A DNA stretch of 64,000 bases from Neoceratodus forsteri (lineage: Eukaryota > Chordata > Ceratodontiformes > Ceratodontidae): NCBI GenBank assembly GCA_016271365.2, contig JADMNL010000022.1, positions 222,184,501 to 222,248,500 of the forward strand, written 5' to 3'. The translations under genes were made by a program, and so were the position numbers. Numbering within the stretch: the stretch's first letter is position 1; every line of letters begins with the position of its first letter. The notes below the pieces were generated by a model. That model worked only from the letters and a program-made list of their open reading frames with translations. It was not told the origin of the DNA and searched no databases. Positions 44,693-56,621 of the stretch are shown here, in pieces.

Positions 44693-45580
44693 TCTGTAAG
44701 TTTTTGTCTGTTTTCTATTTTCTATACATATTCCTTTCAAAAAGGACAAGTCCTGTTTAATACTCAACAGTTGTTCATAAATCATCACATTGGTGGTGAG
44801 GGGGGTCTCTAAGTGCAATTCCCAAGTCATGTGCCATATTCTCCATAAAGAATACCCTACTACTCACCAGGCTCATAAATTGGGTTTCTCCACCCAAGGA
44901 CTAAACCACATCCCTGTTGTCTACTGTTCTAGATGATATATCTTCAATATTCTATTCCAAGTAACTCTGTTTACTGTTACCAGCAACAGATACACTCATG
45001 CATGTTTTCATTTCTCTTATTTTTTTCTATTCTATTATTTGTCAGTATAATTACCTTAATTTCCTCCACTGTGTTGTTAATTTCCCTATTTACCGAACCC
45101 AACATGTCTAGATAAAAAAAAAAAATTACTTGTTGGTACTTTCTGATACTCCCATACTAATAGTTTTCAGTGTTTTTATTTTATTTTCTCCTTCCCTTTC
45201 TAATTTCACCTCTCCCCAATCATTCATATGTTTATTTTTCTCTTGAAGTTTTTTTTCCCTTTAAAGCTTCCATTATTAATGGCTGTATCATCTTCTTTTC
45301 CCTGAGTTTAACATCCAATAAGCCATTTAAGGTGTTAAGTGGGTAGAAGCATTTTGCTTATGTATATCAAATATTTCAACTTTTCAGTTTCAGTCCCTAA
45401 CTCTGCCGATTTGGCTATACATGTTCTATTTTTTTAACTCCTTCTCTGGGAGGCTTAGCCTGTCCTTTATGCTTACCTTCCTCATAATTTCCCAATTGAT
45501 CTTTTATGCTTCTAAGCATGGTTAGTATTTAATTTACCCCATAAACTCTTTAGCAAAATTCCCACTTCTTTAAAATACGA
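44693..45580 (-). mobile_element. LINE 'V', 5' part (ORF1 N-terminal region)
   Basis: The minus strand continues ORF1 of LINE 'V' after the Gmr1-like insertion. It reads TNVMIYEQLLSIKQDLSFL and CIENRKQTKTYREIV running up to the TSD, then NREINNTVEEIK near 45085 and MLRSIKDQLGNYEEGKHKGQ near 45520. The latter may be the original start. The stretch is basic, coiled-coil-like and broken by stops. It ends where CR1 'F' begins at about 45585. Confidence 0.55.
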
Positions 45581-45584
45581 GTAG

Positions 45585-47411
45585 CAAAATAGCACAGATA
45601 TACAACAAACTGTGTGAAAAAAGAAAGGCAAAGGGAGGGATAGTGAGACTGAAGGGGAAGGATGACATCAATAAATCTGACATATTGAACAGGTATTTCT
45701 GCTCAGTCTTTACTGAGGAAGAGGAGGGTAATGGATCTGAAGGGAGTACAATGGGTGGGAATGGTGCAGAAATGGACACAAGTCCCTTTACACGAGAAAG
45801 GGTCCTGAAGGAACTGGAAGTAATAAGAGTTGATAAAGCAATGGGACCAAATGGGGTGCACCCCAGGGCCCTTAAAGAACTAAGAGAGGTGGTGGCTAAA
45901 CCTCTGACTATCCTGTTTAGCTGATCACTGGAAACAGGGGAGGTACCAAAAGACTGGAGGACAGCAGATGTAGTCCCCTTATACAAAAGTGGGAACAAAG
46001 AGGAAGCTGGGAACTACAGACCAGTCAGCCTCACCTCAGTAGTGGGGAAGATTATGGAAGCACTACTGAAGGAGAGATTGGTGGAACATCTGGTTGTCAA
46101 TGGACAACAGGACCCAAGGCAGCATGGTTTCACCAGGGGGATGTCATGTCAGACCAACCTCACTGAAATTTTTGACTGGGTTGCTAGGGAGGTGGATCAG
46201 GGGAGGGCAGTGGACATGACCTATCTGGACTTCAGCAAGGCCTTTGACACTGTGCCACATGGACGACTATTACATAAACTGGGGAATATGGGTGTGGGCA
46301 GGACAGTAGTGTGGTGGGTAGGTAACTGGCTGGGCAGCAGGACATAGAGGGTGGTAGTAAATGGCTGTCACTCCACAGAGGGAAGAGTGACCAGTGGGGT
46401 ACCACAGGGATCAGTGATGGAACAGGTCCTATTCAACATCTTCATCAGTGACATTGCACAGGACCTTGAAGGCAGAATTTCACTGTTAACTGATGACACA
46501 AAGCTCTGTAACAGAGTAGACACACCAGAGAGTGCAGACAGAATGAGAAGGGACCTACAGAAACTTGAAGAATGGTCAGGGGTTTGGCAGTTGAAATTCA
46601 ATGCGAAGAAGTGCAAGACAATGCATATGGGGCACAAAAACCCTGGCACAATATATCAGTTGGGGGGTGAGGATATAGCATGCATCAAGCAGGAAAGGGA
46701 TCTTGGGGTTATCATCTCTAATAACCTCAAGGTAAGGAAACAGTGTGACAAGGCAGCAGGTAAGGCAAATAGGATGCTGGGATGCTTAGGCAGGGGTATC
46801 ACCAGCAGGAAAAGGGAGGTCATAATTCCACTATACAAGACACTAGTGAGGCCCCACCTGGAGTACAGTGTACAGTTATGGAGACCTTACCTACATAAGG
46901 ACATAGACAGGGTAGAGAAGGTTCAGAGGAGGGCAACAAAGATGGTACATGGATTGCATCACAAGTCCTATGAGGACAGGTTGAAGGAACTGAATATGTA
47001 CTCCCTGGAGGAGAGGAGAGAGAGAGAGGGGACATGATAGAGACATACAAGTATCTTACAGGGAGGAACAGGGTGCAGGAATACACTATTTTTAAGCTAA
47101 AAAGATATTCCAGGCCTAGAGGGCATGGGATGAAGTTGGAGGGGAGATGATTCAGAGGAAACGTGAGGAAGAATTTCTTCACAGAACAGGTGGTAGACAA
47201 GTGGAACACTCTGCCAGAGGAAGTGGTGGGGGCTGAAACAATCACAGGATTTAAGAATGCATGGGATAGACATAAAGGAATTCTGGAGGTCAGGGGTAAG
47301 GGGCAATAGACTTCTAGGAAAACATAAACTGAACTTACAAGATGAAAGGGCAGACTGGGTGGGCCATAGGCCCTTATCTGCCGACACTGTCTATGTATCT
47401 ATGTATCTAAA
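45585..47411 (+). mobile_element. CR1 LINE 'F', 5'-truncated, comparatively young
   Basis: This plus-strand CR1 starts at the RT linker (KIAQIYNKLCEKRKAKGG) and ends with GGGCAGACTGGGTGGGCCAT and a TATCTATGTATCTATGTATC tail at 47388-47411. It has probably inserted in or next to the 5' end of LINE 'V'. Its reading frame is far better kept than that of the other CR1s here. Confidence 0.85.
45643..47308 (+). pseudogene. CR1 'F' reverse transcriptase, one frame with two stops
   Basis: A single frame (45643-47037) covers the RT with only two nonsense codons, TGA at 45922 and TAG at 46345. Motifs are VDKAMGPNGVHPRALKEL, PLYKSGN, NYRPVSLTSVVGKIMEA, SCQTNLTEIFDWV, TYLDFSKAFDTVPH and TSGVPQGSV. The catalytic box is LTDD at 46486-46497 (FADD in the relatives). 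The C-terminal motifs are WQLKFNAKKCKTMHMG and VRPHLEYSVQLWRPYLHK. A (GA)n run at 47012-47030 causes a frameshift, after which FFTEQVVDKWNTLPEEVV continues to a stop at 47308. Confidence 0.88.
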
Positions 47412-50400
47412 CTATTAACAATAACAAAGTGTATAACTGATTAATTTTAACCACATGATCCAAGTATTTAATATCAGATTTTAACCAATTTTAGTCAAGT
47501 CTGACTTTAAGGCCAAAGTCCAAGATCAGAACCACACCATAAAAGTTCTAGGTCTTGTTCATCAAAGGAATATGGAAATAGCAGTTTCTTAATTTCTTAC
47601 ATTTCTTAGATTCCCCTTTTCCCTTCACACTCTGCTTTAAAATCCAACCAGAAGAAGTCCAAGGAAGTCCAAGGAATAAAAGTTCACCAGATGTGATGTG
47701 GCCACTCCGAGCACTCCAGTCAATCTCTTAGTCTTGGATTTTATAAAAAAGCACAGATTTCTACAGTTCTCCAATGTCTCCAGTTGTAACTCCTGATTTG
47801 TCTCTCACCCCTCACTCTAAATGTCTTTATTTCCACTGTTAAAAAATAAAAAAACACACTAAAAATAACATGGAACTTATCTGAGGCTTCTCACTTTTTT
47901 TTTAAATAAAGTATACAGCTAATACAAATTAAAAATAGTAAATAATAAAGAATAACTAGCAAAAACAATTATTTGTTTGGACTGTCTTTCTTGCTCTCTA
48001 AAAAGAACAAATATAAAAATATTTATTCTTATGGCCTTGCATACTTCAAATAACCTGAATTCCAGATTTACTTACTTACTTAATATATAGAGAAATGTTG
48101 ATGTTCTGTGAAAGCTGAAAGCAAGGTTCACTTGGTCTGCTCAGTTCTCATCTCAGGCACATGTAGAAAAATATGCAGAGAAAGCTAAGACACCAATATT
48201 ATTGACAATAGTCCTGTAATCCTGAAAAGGTACGTATGCTCACATCAAACAAATAAACCCCCCAAAAAATCCAAATCCCTTAGAGAGCACTCTTCTTGCA
48301 ACCGTACTCACCAAGACCACAAGAGAAATGAAGTCTGAGTCACTATGCTCAAAGGTCACATGAAGGAACCAACCAATGGTAGTTCGATCACCTGTTCCTT
48401 ACTTCCTGGTTTCATGGAAAACTAAAAAAGGACATTTTAGCAAATATTACCAAATAAGTAAAAAATAGAGGAAAGAACCAAGCAAACACCAGCAACACCT
48501 TGCACAAGGAGGAACACTGGCAGCAATCCTCTCCTTGGTGCCAACAAGTAAGCTCCAATAAGTAAGTGCCAAAAAGTAAGTGACGAGAGAAAACAGTAAC
48601 CTCACAATTTTCAATGACTTCACCATTTTCTAAAATCGCAGAAATTTAGATACCAAATAAAGCCAAAAGGCCAAAAGCTCTACAAAGGAAAAAGCTCTGT
48701 ATATTTTTTTAATTTTAGTTTAAGGCACACCACTAAGGGAATATTTAAATATATCAGTGATTCTACAAGAACTGTGTAGCTATATAGCTATGTAACTATG
48801 TAGCTAGTATAATTGTGTTAGCCAAAGTAGTTTTAACAACAAAATGTGCAGTCAGGTCTCACTCTCTTTTCAGCAAAGTTCTAATTTTTATTTGCTGTAA
48901 TTTGCTAAGGTTTGCTGTATTTTTTTTTTACTTTTTTTCCCCTCCAGGCCACTAAGCCCCCCTGGGCTCTGTTGGTCCCCCAACTCCTCAGTCAGGAGGC
49001 TCCTCACATTGTTAGGACTCCAACCCAGCCAGGCAGACCCTGAAGGCTCTGGTTCCTATTCCGCCTCCACAGCAAGAGGATGAAAAGTGCAAAGTTGTAC
49101 TGGAAAGGTCTGTGAATAATAAAATCCTGTATTTAACAGTGTGGCAATGGTGGCATACCTTTTTTAACATTTTTAAAGCTTTTCACAGACTCCTGCTACA
49201 GACGCTAACACTCCTCAGCATCTTAGCGACTAGCTCCTCAACCCGACACTCCCCATTTGTCATCTGCTGCTAGCTGAAGAAGAAGCTACCCAATACTGAT
49301 CCTTCAGAGGCTTTGTGGTAATAGTGTTTGGAACTGTACAAAATTATTGGCATGGGGTCTGACTAGTACATTTTATAGTTTATCACTTCCTCTTCACTAC
49401 TTGTCCTAGTTTAGTATGTTGCATTTCATAAATCTTTGCTAGCAGCTCTCAAGTAGACAAGAACCCACAAAAGCAACAAACTAGGCACTCACTTGAACAA
49501 ATGAAACCAAGTACAGCACAAGATAATGCTATGATAGTTCATTAGATAAAAGACAGTGCACACCACCAAAACACTCAATGTTTTGCAGTGAAGTTTTTTT
49601 CAATAGTGCTGGGCACCACCTAGACTGCAAACATTATATAATGTCATGGAGACACTTGTTATGTATGGAAAACAAACAGATTATTTTCTTGTAATCTCAT
49701 TGCTATGATGTCAGTAATAAATCTCTCTTAATTATATCATAGTGATGAGTTTACAAGATGGTATGCCAGCATTAATTGTTACAAACCCACTCAGCAGGTC
49801 AGGCCCTCTGCTCCCACAGTGCCAACCTCTGAGCACAGTCTTGTGAACAGTTAACAGAACAGAGTAACCCTCCTGTCTGTTTTGTGGGTTTGAATCAAAC
49901 TTTGGTCTCAAGTTCTGGAGGGATTGAAACTGTGAACCTCTTGCTAGCATACCCAATGTACAGGCTTAGATAATTCTGCTCTTCTGGGGGGCCAGATATA
50001 TTTTGCCTATGGGCACCTAACCAGGCATACAAAATGAACCCTTAAAACTCTATTAAAGACCTCAGAATAAACTCTTACCTTTTCCCAGTTTGGTAAAACA
50101 AGTAAACTTTGTATAGTGTCAACTTTAACCATGTATGCTTCACTTGTCAAGAAAAAGAATTTCAAAGGCACACCAAGTAGTCTCTAACATAGAGGTTTAC
50201 TTAAAAATAGATAAGAAATGTAAAACGTAAATACAGAACCATATATCACAAAAACATACAATCATTTAAAAGAACAAGGGTTAAAAAAGTGCAAAATTCC
50301 TACCACCAGACAATTAGACATATATCTAATGTATCTCTTCTAATAGTGCTGATAGACAGATGTTGTTGTCAAGAGAGTCCAAACATGTTTGTCTTTACAG

Positions 50401-51361
50401 GTCACTCACAGCATAATTAAAAACATTTTCTTGAGCCTGCCTTCCCCTTTATGTCACCCAGCTCCTCCTCTGTTTATTAAAAATTATACAATCAGGACGT
50501 CTATTCAGCAGGAGGTAAATTAATAAAGGTGACCTCAGCAAAACTCATGTACCCACATTATTTTCTTTAAATAACATCCCCTCTTTGATCTCAAGTAGCT
50601 CTTCTTCCCAGGACACATCAAAGAATATTTTATGACTTTGCACTAAAGCGTTATGACCTGCTCTCCTCCTCTAAATGTTATAAAAGTTTATGATTTTCCA
50701 TCTTAGCAGCTGGCAAGCTACAAATAAGCTAGATAAACAGGAGATCCTTAATTTAGTCTCTTCTAGCCTGTAATTATCTCCTGGCCTTCCAGGTAACACC
50801 TTGTAGCTAAAACCTGGGAGGGGGTGCCATACCACAGGCTGTTTCAGCATTTCTCATGAGAGACACTCAATAACACATTTTTATGTTACAAAAATCATGG
50901 ATTAATCAGAACCAGCTGTCTGAGTGTCATTAATCTGTATTCCTTTCTCAGAACACTGGTTGCTAGCTCTTGCCAGTGCTTAAACAGTTAAATCCATTAT
51001 CAGTTAATACTTGCTTGAACTAGCGATTGAGATGTCAATGTGCCCAATTCTGTTTACTGCTGCCCAAAATGTATTGCAAACACTTTTGTTGCCTTTTTTT
51101 CATTTCTTTTTTCTCTGCCCCCAAATCTAGTTACCTTGATGTTCCTCACTTCATGGCTGGACCCTCTCATCTTTCGTGAAGACAACACGCAAATGTATCC
51201 CAGCACTTCATGCAACAAGACACCACGTGGTGTCCACCGACCAATCAGATCTTCCCTAATGGATTACTGACAAAATGGCAGTTTATGTTAAGATATTTTG
51301 GGTATGAACCTATTTTCTCCTGAACTTGTACACTCTGATCCCATTCACTATCAAAGCTAAC
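47412..51361. other. 4-kb stretch without recognisable gene
   Basis: The sequence is AT-rich with A- and T-runs. The first kilobase may be the 5' untranslated region of LINE 'V', but nothing proves it. Short local duplications occur at 48540-48590 (repeated AGTAAGTGCCA-type units), and a TAGCTATGTA-type run lies at 48776-48806. A T-rich tract ending CCCCTCCAG at 48947 precedes a GC-richer stretch (48948-49120). It resembles a splice acceptor but has no convincing exon after it. Confidence 0.45.
49440..49640 (-). mobile_element. Possible Penelope-like 3' region fragment
   Basis: On the minus strand the stretch reads CACTGCAAAACATTGAGTGT followed by TTTGGTGGTGTGCACTGTCT. This recalls the conserved 3' or LTR-like region of vertebrate Penelope elements (the ...CTGCGAAACGTTG... 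type phrase). No coding part accompanies it, so this is only a weak assignment. Confidence 0.3.
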
Positions 51362-51513
51362 GTATGGGGTTTTGGTAAGTAACCTCACTGAAACCACTTG
51401 TCGAGGTTACCATGACAGTATTGTAAACCTCTCAAGCTGTGCTCTCTGGGTTTACATTTGTCATGGTAACCACTCCAAGTGATTACAGCATGGTTACTAA
51501 TCCAACCCCATAC
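51362..51513. repeat. 152-bp imperfect palindrome (MITE-like hairpin)
   Basis: The left arm (51362-51430) starts GTATGGGGTT and contains AGGTTACCATGACA. The right arm (51447-51513), in reverse complement, starts GTATGGGGTT and contains TGGTTACCATGACA. About 65 bp pair with few mismatches around a loop of about 20 bp. It has no coding content. It could be a fold-back MITE or part of the adjacent Penelope-like 3' region. Confidence 0.65.
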
Positions 51514-51539
51514 ATTTTCCTCTATATAATGCACTTAAA

Positions 51540-52282
51540 GGAGCAGCCTCATCAAAAGCCATCAGTGCAATAAGTATGCAGTTGCTCAATATGAAAACCG
51601 AACAAAAGTACAAAAAAAGGTTTAGTTAAAAACAATATCCAATATATGCTGATACATGATTAGTGAGATATAATTAGAAATTATGCAAGTTTCAGAACTC
51701 AGGATGTCAGTGAAAGATAATCATTCATTGATATCTGCAAAAGATAAAGAGATATATTAATGAAACATCCAAAATCATATAATGCCCCTATCTGGCAAAT
51801 TTTAAAGAAAGGAGGACAACTCAACTCAGTCATTAAGTCTAGGGAACATAGTGGGTAGTAATTTAAAGACACAGACGTTCTCCTGGAGGAAAATAAAAGT
51901 TCCAAATCACCATCCCTGGACAGAACGGTCACTTCTTCAATCCTCATGAATCTGATTGAATGGGCATCTGGATTACAGGAGCCCAAAATAGGATCAGTCA
52001 ACACATAGTCCATATTACCATTACTAATAGTCCTCATGTGGTCCCTTGTATGCTTTTCAGGTTTGTGTTTAGTGCACCCAACATAAAAGCTGCCACATTA
52101 TGCAGGTGGCCAGGTAGACAATATGAGTGCCATCACAGTTAACAAACTTTATAACTGTCAGCACCTCCCCAGTTTCTGGTTTGACAAAAGAATATCTTTC
52201 TCTATGAACTGGACAATATTTAAATCATCCACACTTGTGATTTCCCACAGGAGTTGGCAGAAGCCACGTACCTGTCTTTGAG
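51540..52282 (-). mobile_element. Penelope-like element, 3' part (GIY-YIG endonuclease)
   Basis: The minus strand reads THIVYLATC near 52120 and, after a frame change, SFYVGCTKHKPEKHTRDHM (FYVGCT at 52071-52088) and DAHSIRFMRIEEV. This matches the C-terminal GIY-YIG domain of Penelope-like elements, whose (V)YL..C......YVG.T signature is well known. The open part spans 52037-51699. The 3' limit near 51540 is uncertain. The upstream half of the same element lies at 58545-59110, beyond CR1 'D'. Confidence 0.75.
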
Positions 52283-52389
52283 ACACATAGAAACATAGAA
52301 TGTGATGGCAGATAAGGACCACTTGGCCCACCTAGTCAGTCCATTTCCCTACCTGATGGTTAAGCTGCAGATTCTAGTTAATCAACAGC

Positions 52390-55149
52390 TTACTTCCTCC
52401 TACCACTCACTAGAATTGCCTTATGTCTGTCCCATGCATTCTTGAATTCTCCCACTGTTCCTGACTCCACAACCTCCTCAGGAAGACTGTTCCATGCATC
52501 CACAACCCTCTCTGTGAAAAAAATACTTTCTAACATTACCTCTGAGCTGTCCCCCCCACCTTCAAATTGTGCCCCCTTATTCCTGCCCATCTCTTCTTCT
52601 AAAAGATGCTACCCTCTTGGACTTTGTTAATTCCCTTGAGATACTTGAATGTCTCTATCATGTCCCCCCCCCTTTCCTTAAGGGTATACATATTAAACTG
52701 GTTTAGTCTCTTCTCGTATGTCTTCTGGTGCAGACCCTGCACCATTTTGGATGCCCTCTTCTGAACAGCCTCCACTCTGTCTATGTCTTTGCAGAGATGG
52801 GGTCTCCAGAATTGCACGAGAACTCCAGATGGGGTCTCACCAATTATCTGTACAGAGGGATAACAACTTTTTGTTTTCTATTGTTGATGCCTCTTCTTAT
52901 GCATCCCAGAATCCCCCCAGCCCTTCTTGCTGCCTTCTCACATTTCATGCCCACATTTAAGTCATCTGATATAATTACTCCTAGGTCTCTTTCAATTTTT
53001 GTTGCTGTAATTAACTCACCCCCATTGTGTACTCTTCCCCTGGGTTTTTGGTTCCCACATGCATTACCTTGCACTTCTTTGCATTGAATCTGAGCTGCCA
53101 TATATTTGACCATTCCTCCAACCTTGTCAAGTCCCTTTTCATCCTTTCCACTGACCTTGTGTATCAACTCTGTTGCAGACCTTTGTGTCATCTGCAAAGA
53201 GACATACTTTTCCTTCCAGATGATCTCTAATGTCACTTATAAGGACATTAAAGAGGACTGGTCCCAGTACAGAACCCTGCAGTACCCTACTAGTTACCCT
53301 ACTTTCTTCATTGTGGACTCCGTTTACTATTACCCTTTGTGTACTGTTGCCCAGACAGTTTTTTGTCCAGGCTACCACCTTGGGACCCACTCCAAGGCTG
53401 ACTAACTCGTATATTAATCTTTTGTGTGAGACTGTATCAAATGCCTTGCTAAAATCTAGGTAGACCATATCCATGTCCCCTTCCTGGTCTACTACTTTGG
53501 TCACCCAGTCAAAGAGATCTATTAGTTTTGTCTGATGTGACCTTCCTGCTGTGAAACCATGCTGCCGTGGGTCCTGTGCCCCACTGGCCTCTAGGTACTC
53601 AACAATTCTTTCCTTCAGAAGTGATTCCATCATTTTTCCTACCACTGAGATCAAACTAACTGGTCTGTAGTTTCCTGCATCTGCCCTGCTTCTACTTTTG
53701 TGAAGTGGAATCACATTTGCCCTCCTCCATTTCTCAGGTACCACCCCATCCTCCCATGATTTGTTAAAGAGAGTAGTCAGTGGTGTTACTAGTTCTACCA
53801 TTAGTTTTTTTAGAATTCTTGGGTGAATCCCATCAGGCCCCATTGCTTTGTCCACCCTCAGTTTCAAGAGTTCTTTCAAAACCCATTCTTTTGTGAATGG
53901 ACTGGTATCAATCCCCCTATTCAGAGTGTTTCTCTTGTTTAGTTTAGGTACCTCTCCCTTCTCTTCCATTGTGAATACTGAGCAGAAATATTCATTCAGT
54001 ATCTCTGCTTTTTCACTGTCACCCTCTGCCCACATTCCCTCCTCTTTATTAAGTCTCTGGATCCTTCCCTTAGTCTTTCTTCACTCCCTAATGCACCTAT
54101 AAAATGTTTTATACCCCTTCTTAACAGAGTTTGCTATCTTTTCCTCAGTTTGTGCCTTTGCTATTCTGACTGCCTTCCCTGCCTCCTTCTGCTTTAACTG
54201 ATAAAGTTCTGTGTCCCGCTCCTTCTGTGTTTCCTTATATTTTCTGAATACTATCCTTTTCTCCTTAACCTTCCCTTCCACCTCTTTTGAGAACCATATT
54301 GTTTTTTTCTTCATTTTGTTTTGTTGATTTGCTTCACACAGAGGCTTGTTGCCTCTGCGATGGCTGTTTTAATTATTACCCATTGTTCCTCCACTCCTCC
54401 TTCTTGCCCATTTGCTAGTGCTTTTCTGAGGCAGTCTCTCATTTTCCCAAAATCAGCCTTCCTAAAGTCCAATACTCTTGTTTTTGTATGGCTTGATTCT
54501 ATGGCTGTGTTTATTGTGAACCACACTGTTTGGTGGTCGCTTGTTCCCAGATGGCACCCACTTCTAAATCTGAGAGTCTTTCTCCATCCCCATTTGAGAG
54601 TACCAGGTCTAAGAGTGCTCCCTCCCTAATGGGTTCCAACACTAGCTGTCTGAGGCATGCCCCCTGTAGGGCATCAAGAATGACCCTGCTCTTGGATGTG
54701 CCTGCAGCAAAGATACTCCAGTTAACATCTGGCATATTCAGGTCCCCCATCAAAAATATTGCCCCTTTTTCTGCCATTTTAAGGATGCCTTCTATCATTT
54801 CCTTGTCCATTGCATCCCCCTGAGATGGGGGTCTGTACACAACCCCCTTGTGGATTGTGGTGCCATTTCCTGTCTCCACGGTGACCCATAGTGACTCATC
54901 CACTTCCTGTTTACTCTTTAGTTCTGTTACTTCAATCCCTTCCCTTATATAGAGAGCTACTCCTCCTCCTTCTCTTTTACCCACCCTGTCCCTCTTGTAG
55001 ATTGTGTATCCTGGTATGTTGACATCCCAGTCATGGTTCTCTGTGTACCATGTTTCAGTGACTGCCACAATATCCAGGCATCCCTCTTCCATCAAGGCCA
55101 CTAGTTCAGGGAGCTTGTTACACAGACTGCAGGCATTGGTACTCATCAC
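52390..55149 (-). pseudogene. CR1 'D' ORF2: endonuclease + reverse transcriptase
   Basis: The endonuclease (55149-54511) is open for 212 codons, with NACSLCNKLPELVALMEEG, VAVTETW, GGGVALYI, VYRPPSQGD, MGDLNMPDVNWS and LLDLVLSNG. It shifts frame just before the SDH motif. The RT linker (54526-54081) follows. The RT core (54035-53139) is open for 298 codons: VDKAMGPDGIHPRILKKL, PLHKSRS, NYRPVSLISVVGK, MVYLDFSKAFDTV, TSRVLQGSVLGPVLFN and the catalytic FADD at 53187-53198. The thumb and C-terminus (53236-52390) have IERDLGVIIS, GCIRRGI and FFTERVVDAWNSLPEEVV. About five frameshifts are visible. Confidence 0.87.
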
Positions 55150-55329
55150 CTTTCATTTTTCTTATGGCCTTACCACTTTTAGCCCCATTCCTGTCCTTAC
55201 TGCCTTTTTCTGCATTTACCCCTGTCCTGCTCCCTAATGATTTCTCTACCTTGGTGTTTACCTCACTAACCACTATGTTTTGTGGGGGAGGCTGGGATTT
55301 CCCTACTCCTTTTCAGTGCCTCCCCCCTT

Positions 55330-56252
55330 GGCTAGTTTAAATGCTTGCCAATGAAGTATTTAAACCTCTCACCTAGGATCCTGGTTCCCCCCCGGACAGA
55401 TGCAGACCATCACTCCAGTACAGGCCTCCATCCCTCCAGGTGGCTCCTCAGTCCCCAATGAAGCCAAAACCCTGAGCTCCACACCAGTTTTTCAACCATT
55501 CATTGAATCCCATGGTGCAGAATACCCTAGCATCATCATTGCCATAGACAGGCAGCACCTCCAAGAAGGTTATCATACATGCTACTTGGCTAAGGCCCCT
55601 CCCCAACTCTACAAACTCCTCTTGCACTGCTCTGATCCCATTCACAGCCAGGTCATTTGTCCCTAGGTGGACAATGACATCCAGCTCCCTTCCTTGTGCA
55701 GCAGCTTCCATGATCCTGAGGATTCACTTCCTGTCCCTCCGAGCCATGGCACCAGGCAGGCACCTTACCTCCTTATCCCCTTCCTCCCCCACTTCTACCC
55801 CTAATGATTGAGTCCCCCACCAGGAGTTGTTTCCTTCCCCTGTGGGGCCTCATGCCACCCTCCTGTTGGTCTTCTTTGTGGAAGTTCCCAGCATCCTCCT
55901 TGGTCTCCACTGCAGGTGCCTTAGCAGAGGAACCACTATCCACCAGAACAGCATATGAATTGTGGAGAGGTACAACTGGAGGGATGCACCTCTGTTCTGC
56001 CACCCTTTCCCTCCCTGAGCCCACCTTGGTCCAACCACTCCTCTTTCTTGGCAACCTTTGAGGTAGCGGTGGTGGCTCTGGTGGTCCCTGGGTGGGCGAA
56101 GAGGTTTCACAAATCCTAGCCAGGTCAGCCTGGAGATGGGCAACCTCCTCCCTCAGAGAAGAGAGGTGCCCACAAACATGGCAGCATTGCAGCCTCCAGA
56201 ATGTCTCCTGGAACACTGCTGCCCCATAGCCATTGCACTGCACCACTCCCAT
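55330..56252 (-). pseudogene. CR1 'D' ORF1: Cys-rich + coiled coil + esterase-like domain
   Basis: The start ATG at 56252 gives MGVVQCNGYGAAVFQETF, matching ORF1 of CR1 'A'. Then follow CCHVCGHLSSLREEVAHLQA (Cys-rich to coiled coil), a Pro- and Gly-rich linker, and the esterase-like domain. That domain has LLVGDSIIRG (block I with the nucleophile Ser, near 55800), then after a frameshift VIVHLGTNDLAVN (block III), FLEVLPVYG, FNEWLKNWC and DGLHLSGG. The three esterase blocks are conserved in sequence, although frames break near 55790, 55710 and 55450. It lies about 180 bp upstream of ORF2. Confidence 0.82.
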
Positions 56253-56621
56253 CTTGACTTATTTTGTGTCCCCTCTCCTTTTTCTTTGTATGCTTATTGT
56301 CTCCTCCCTCTATGTGTTTTTACACTTACTTTTCTACTGCCTATATGCCCTTACAACATTCGCCCTTCCTGTTCTGGGACAGGAACTTCCTGTAGTCTTC
56401 AGTAGTCTCCTTATTCTGTGCTTAGATTCAGACATCCAGCAGCTGGAGGGGAGGAAGAGCTGTTTTTTTAGCTTCCTTCAAGGTTGATTAAACTAATGTG
56501 TCTCAGTGATCCTACCCTTCCTACTGCCAAACAGGAAGCTCCTGTTGTCAGTCAAATCCAGTGGCTATAAAAGTAGAACTGACTTTGGGTGGGAGGGTGG
56601 AGGGGTGGGAAGGAGGGCAAT
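56253..56621 (-). promoter_or_regulatory. CR1 'D' unique 5' leader
   Basis: This is a 370-bp non-coding segment between ORF1 and the tandem units. The plus strand is pyrimidine-rich near 56260-56340 and has a G-rich run at 56585-56620. It has no counterpart in truncated CR1 'B', and it differs from the CR1 'A' leader. By position it should be transcribed leader or promoter sequence. This is inference. Confidence 0.5.

Noticed and set aside
48930..49130. Polypyrimidine tract plus CAG, possible splice acceptor and exon
   Set aside because: The following open stretch lacks a known motif and a matching donor. T-runs of this kind are common here.
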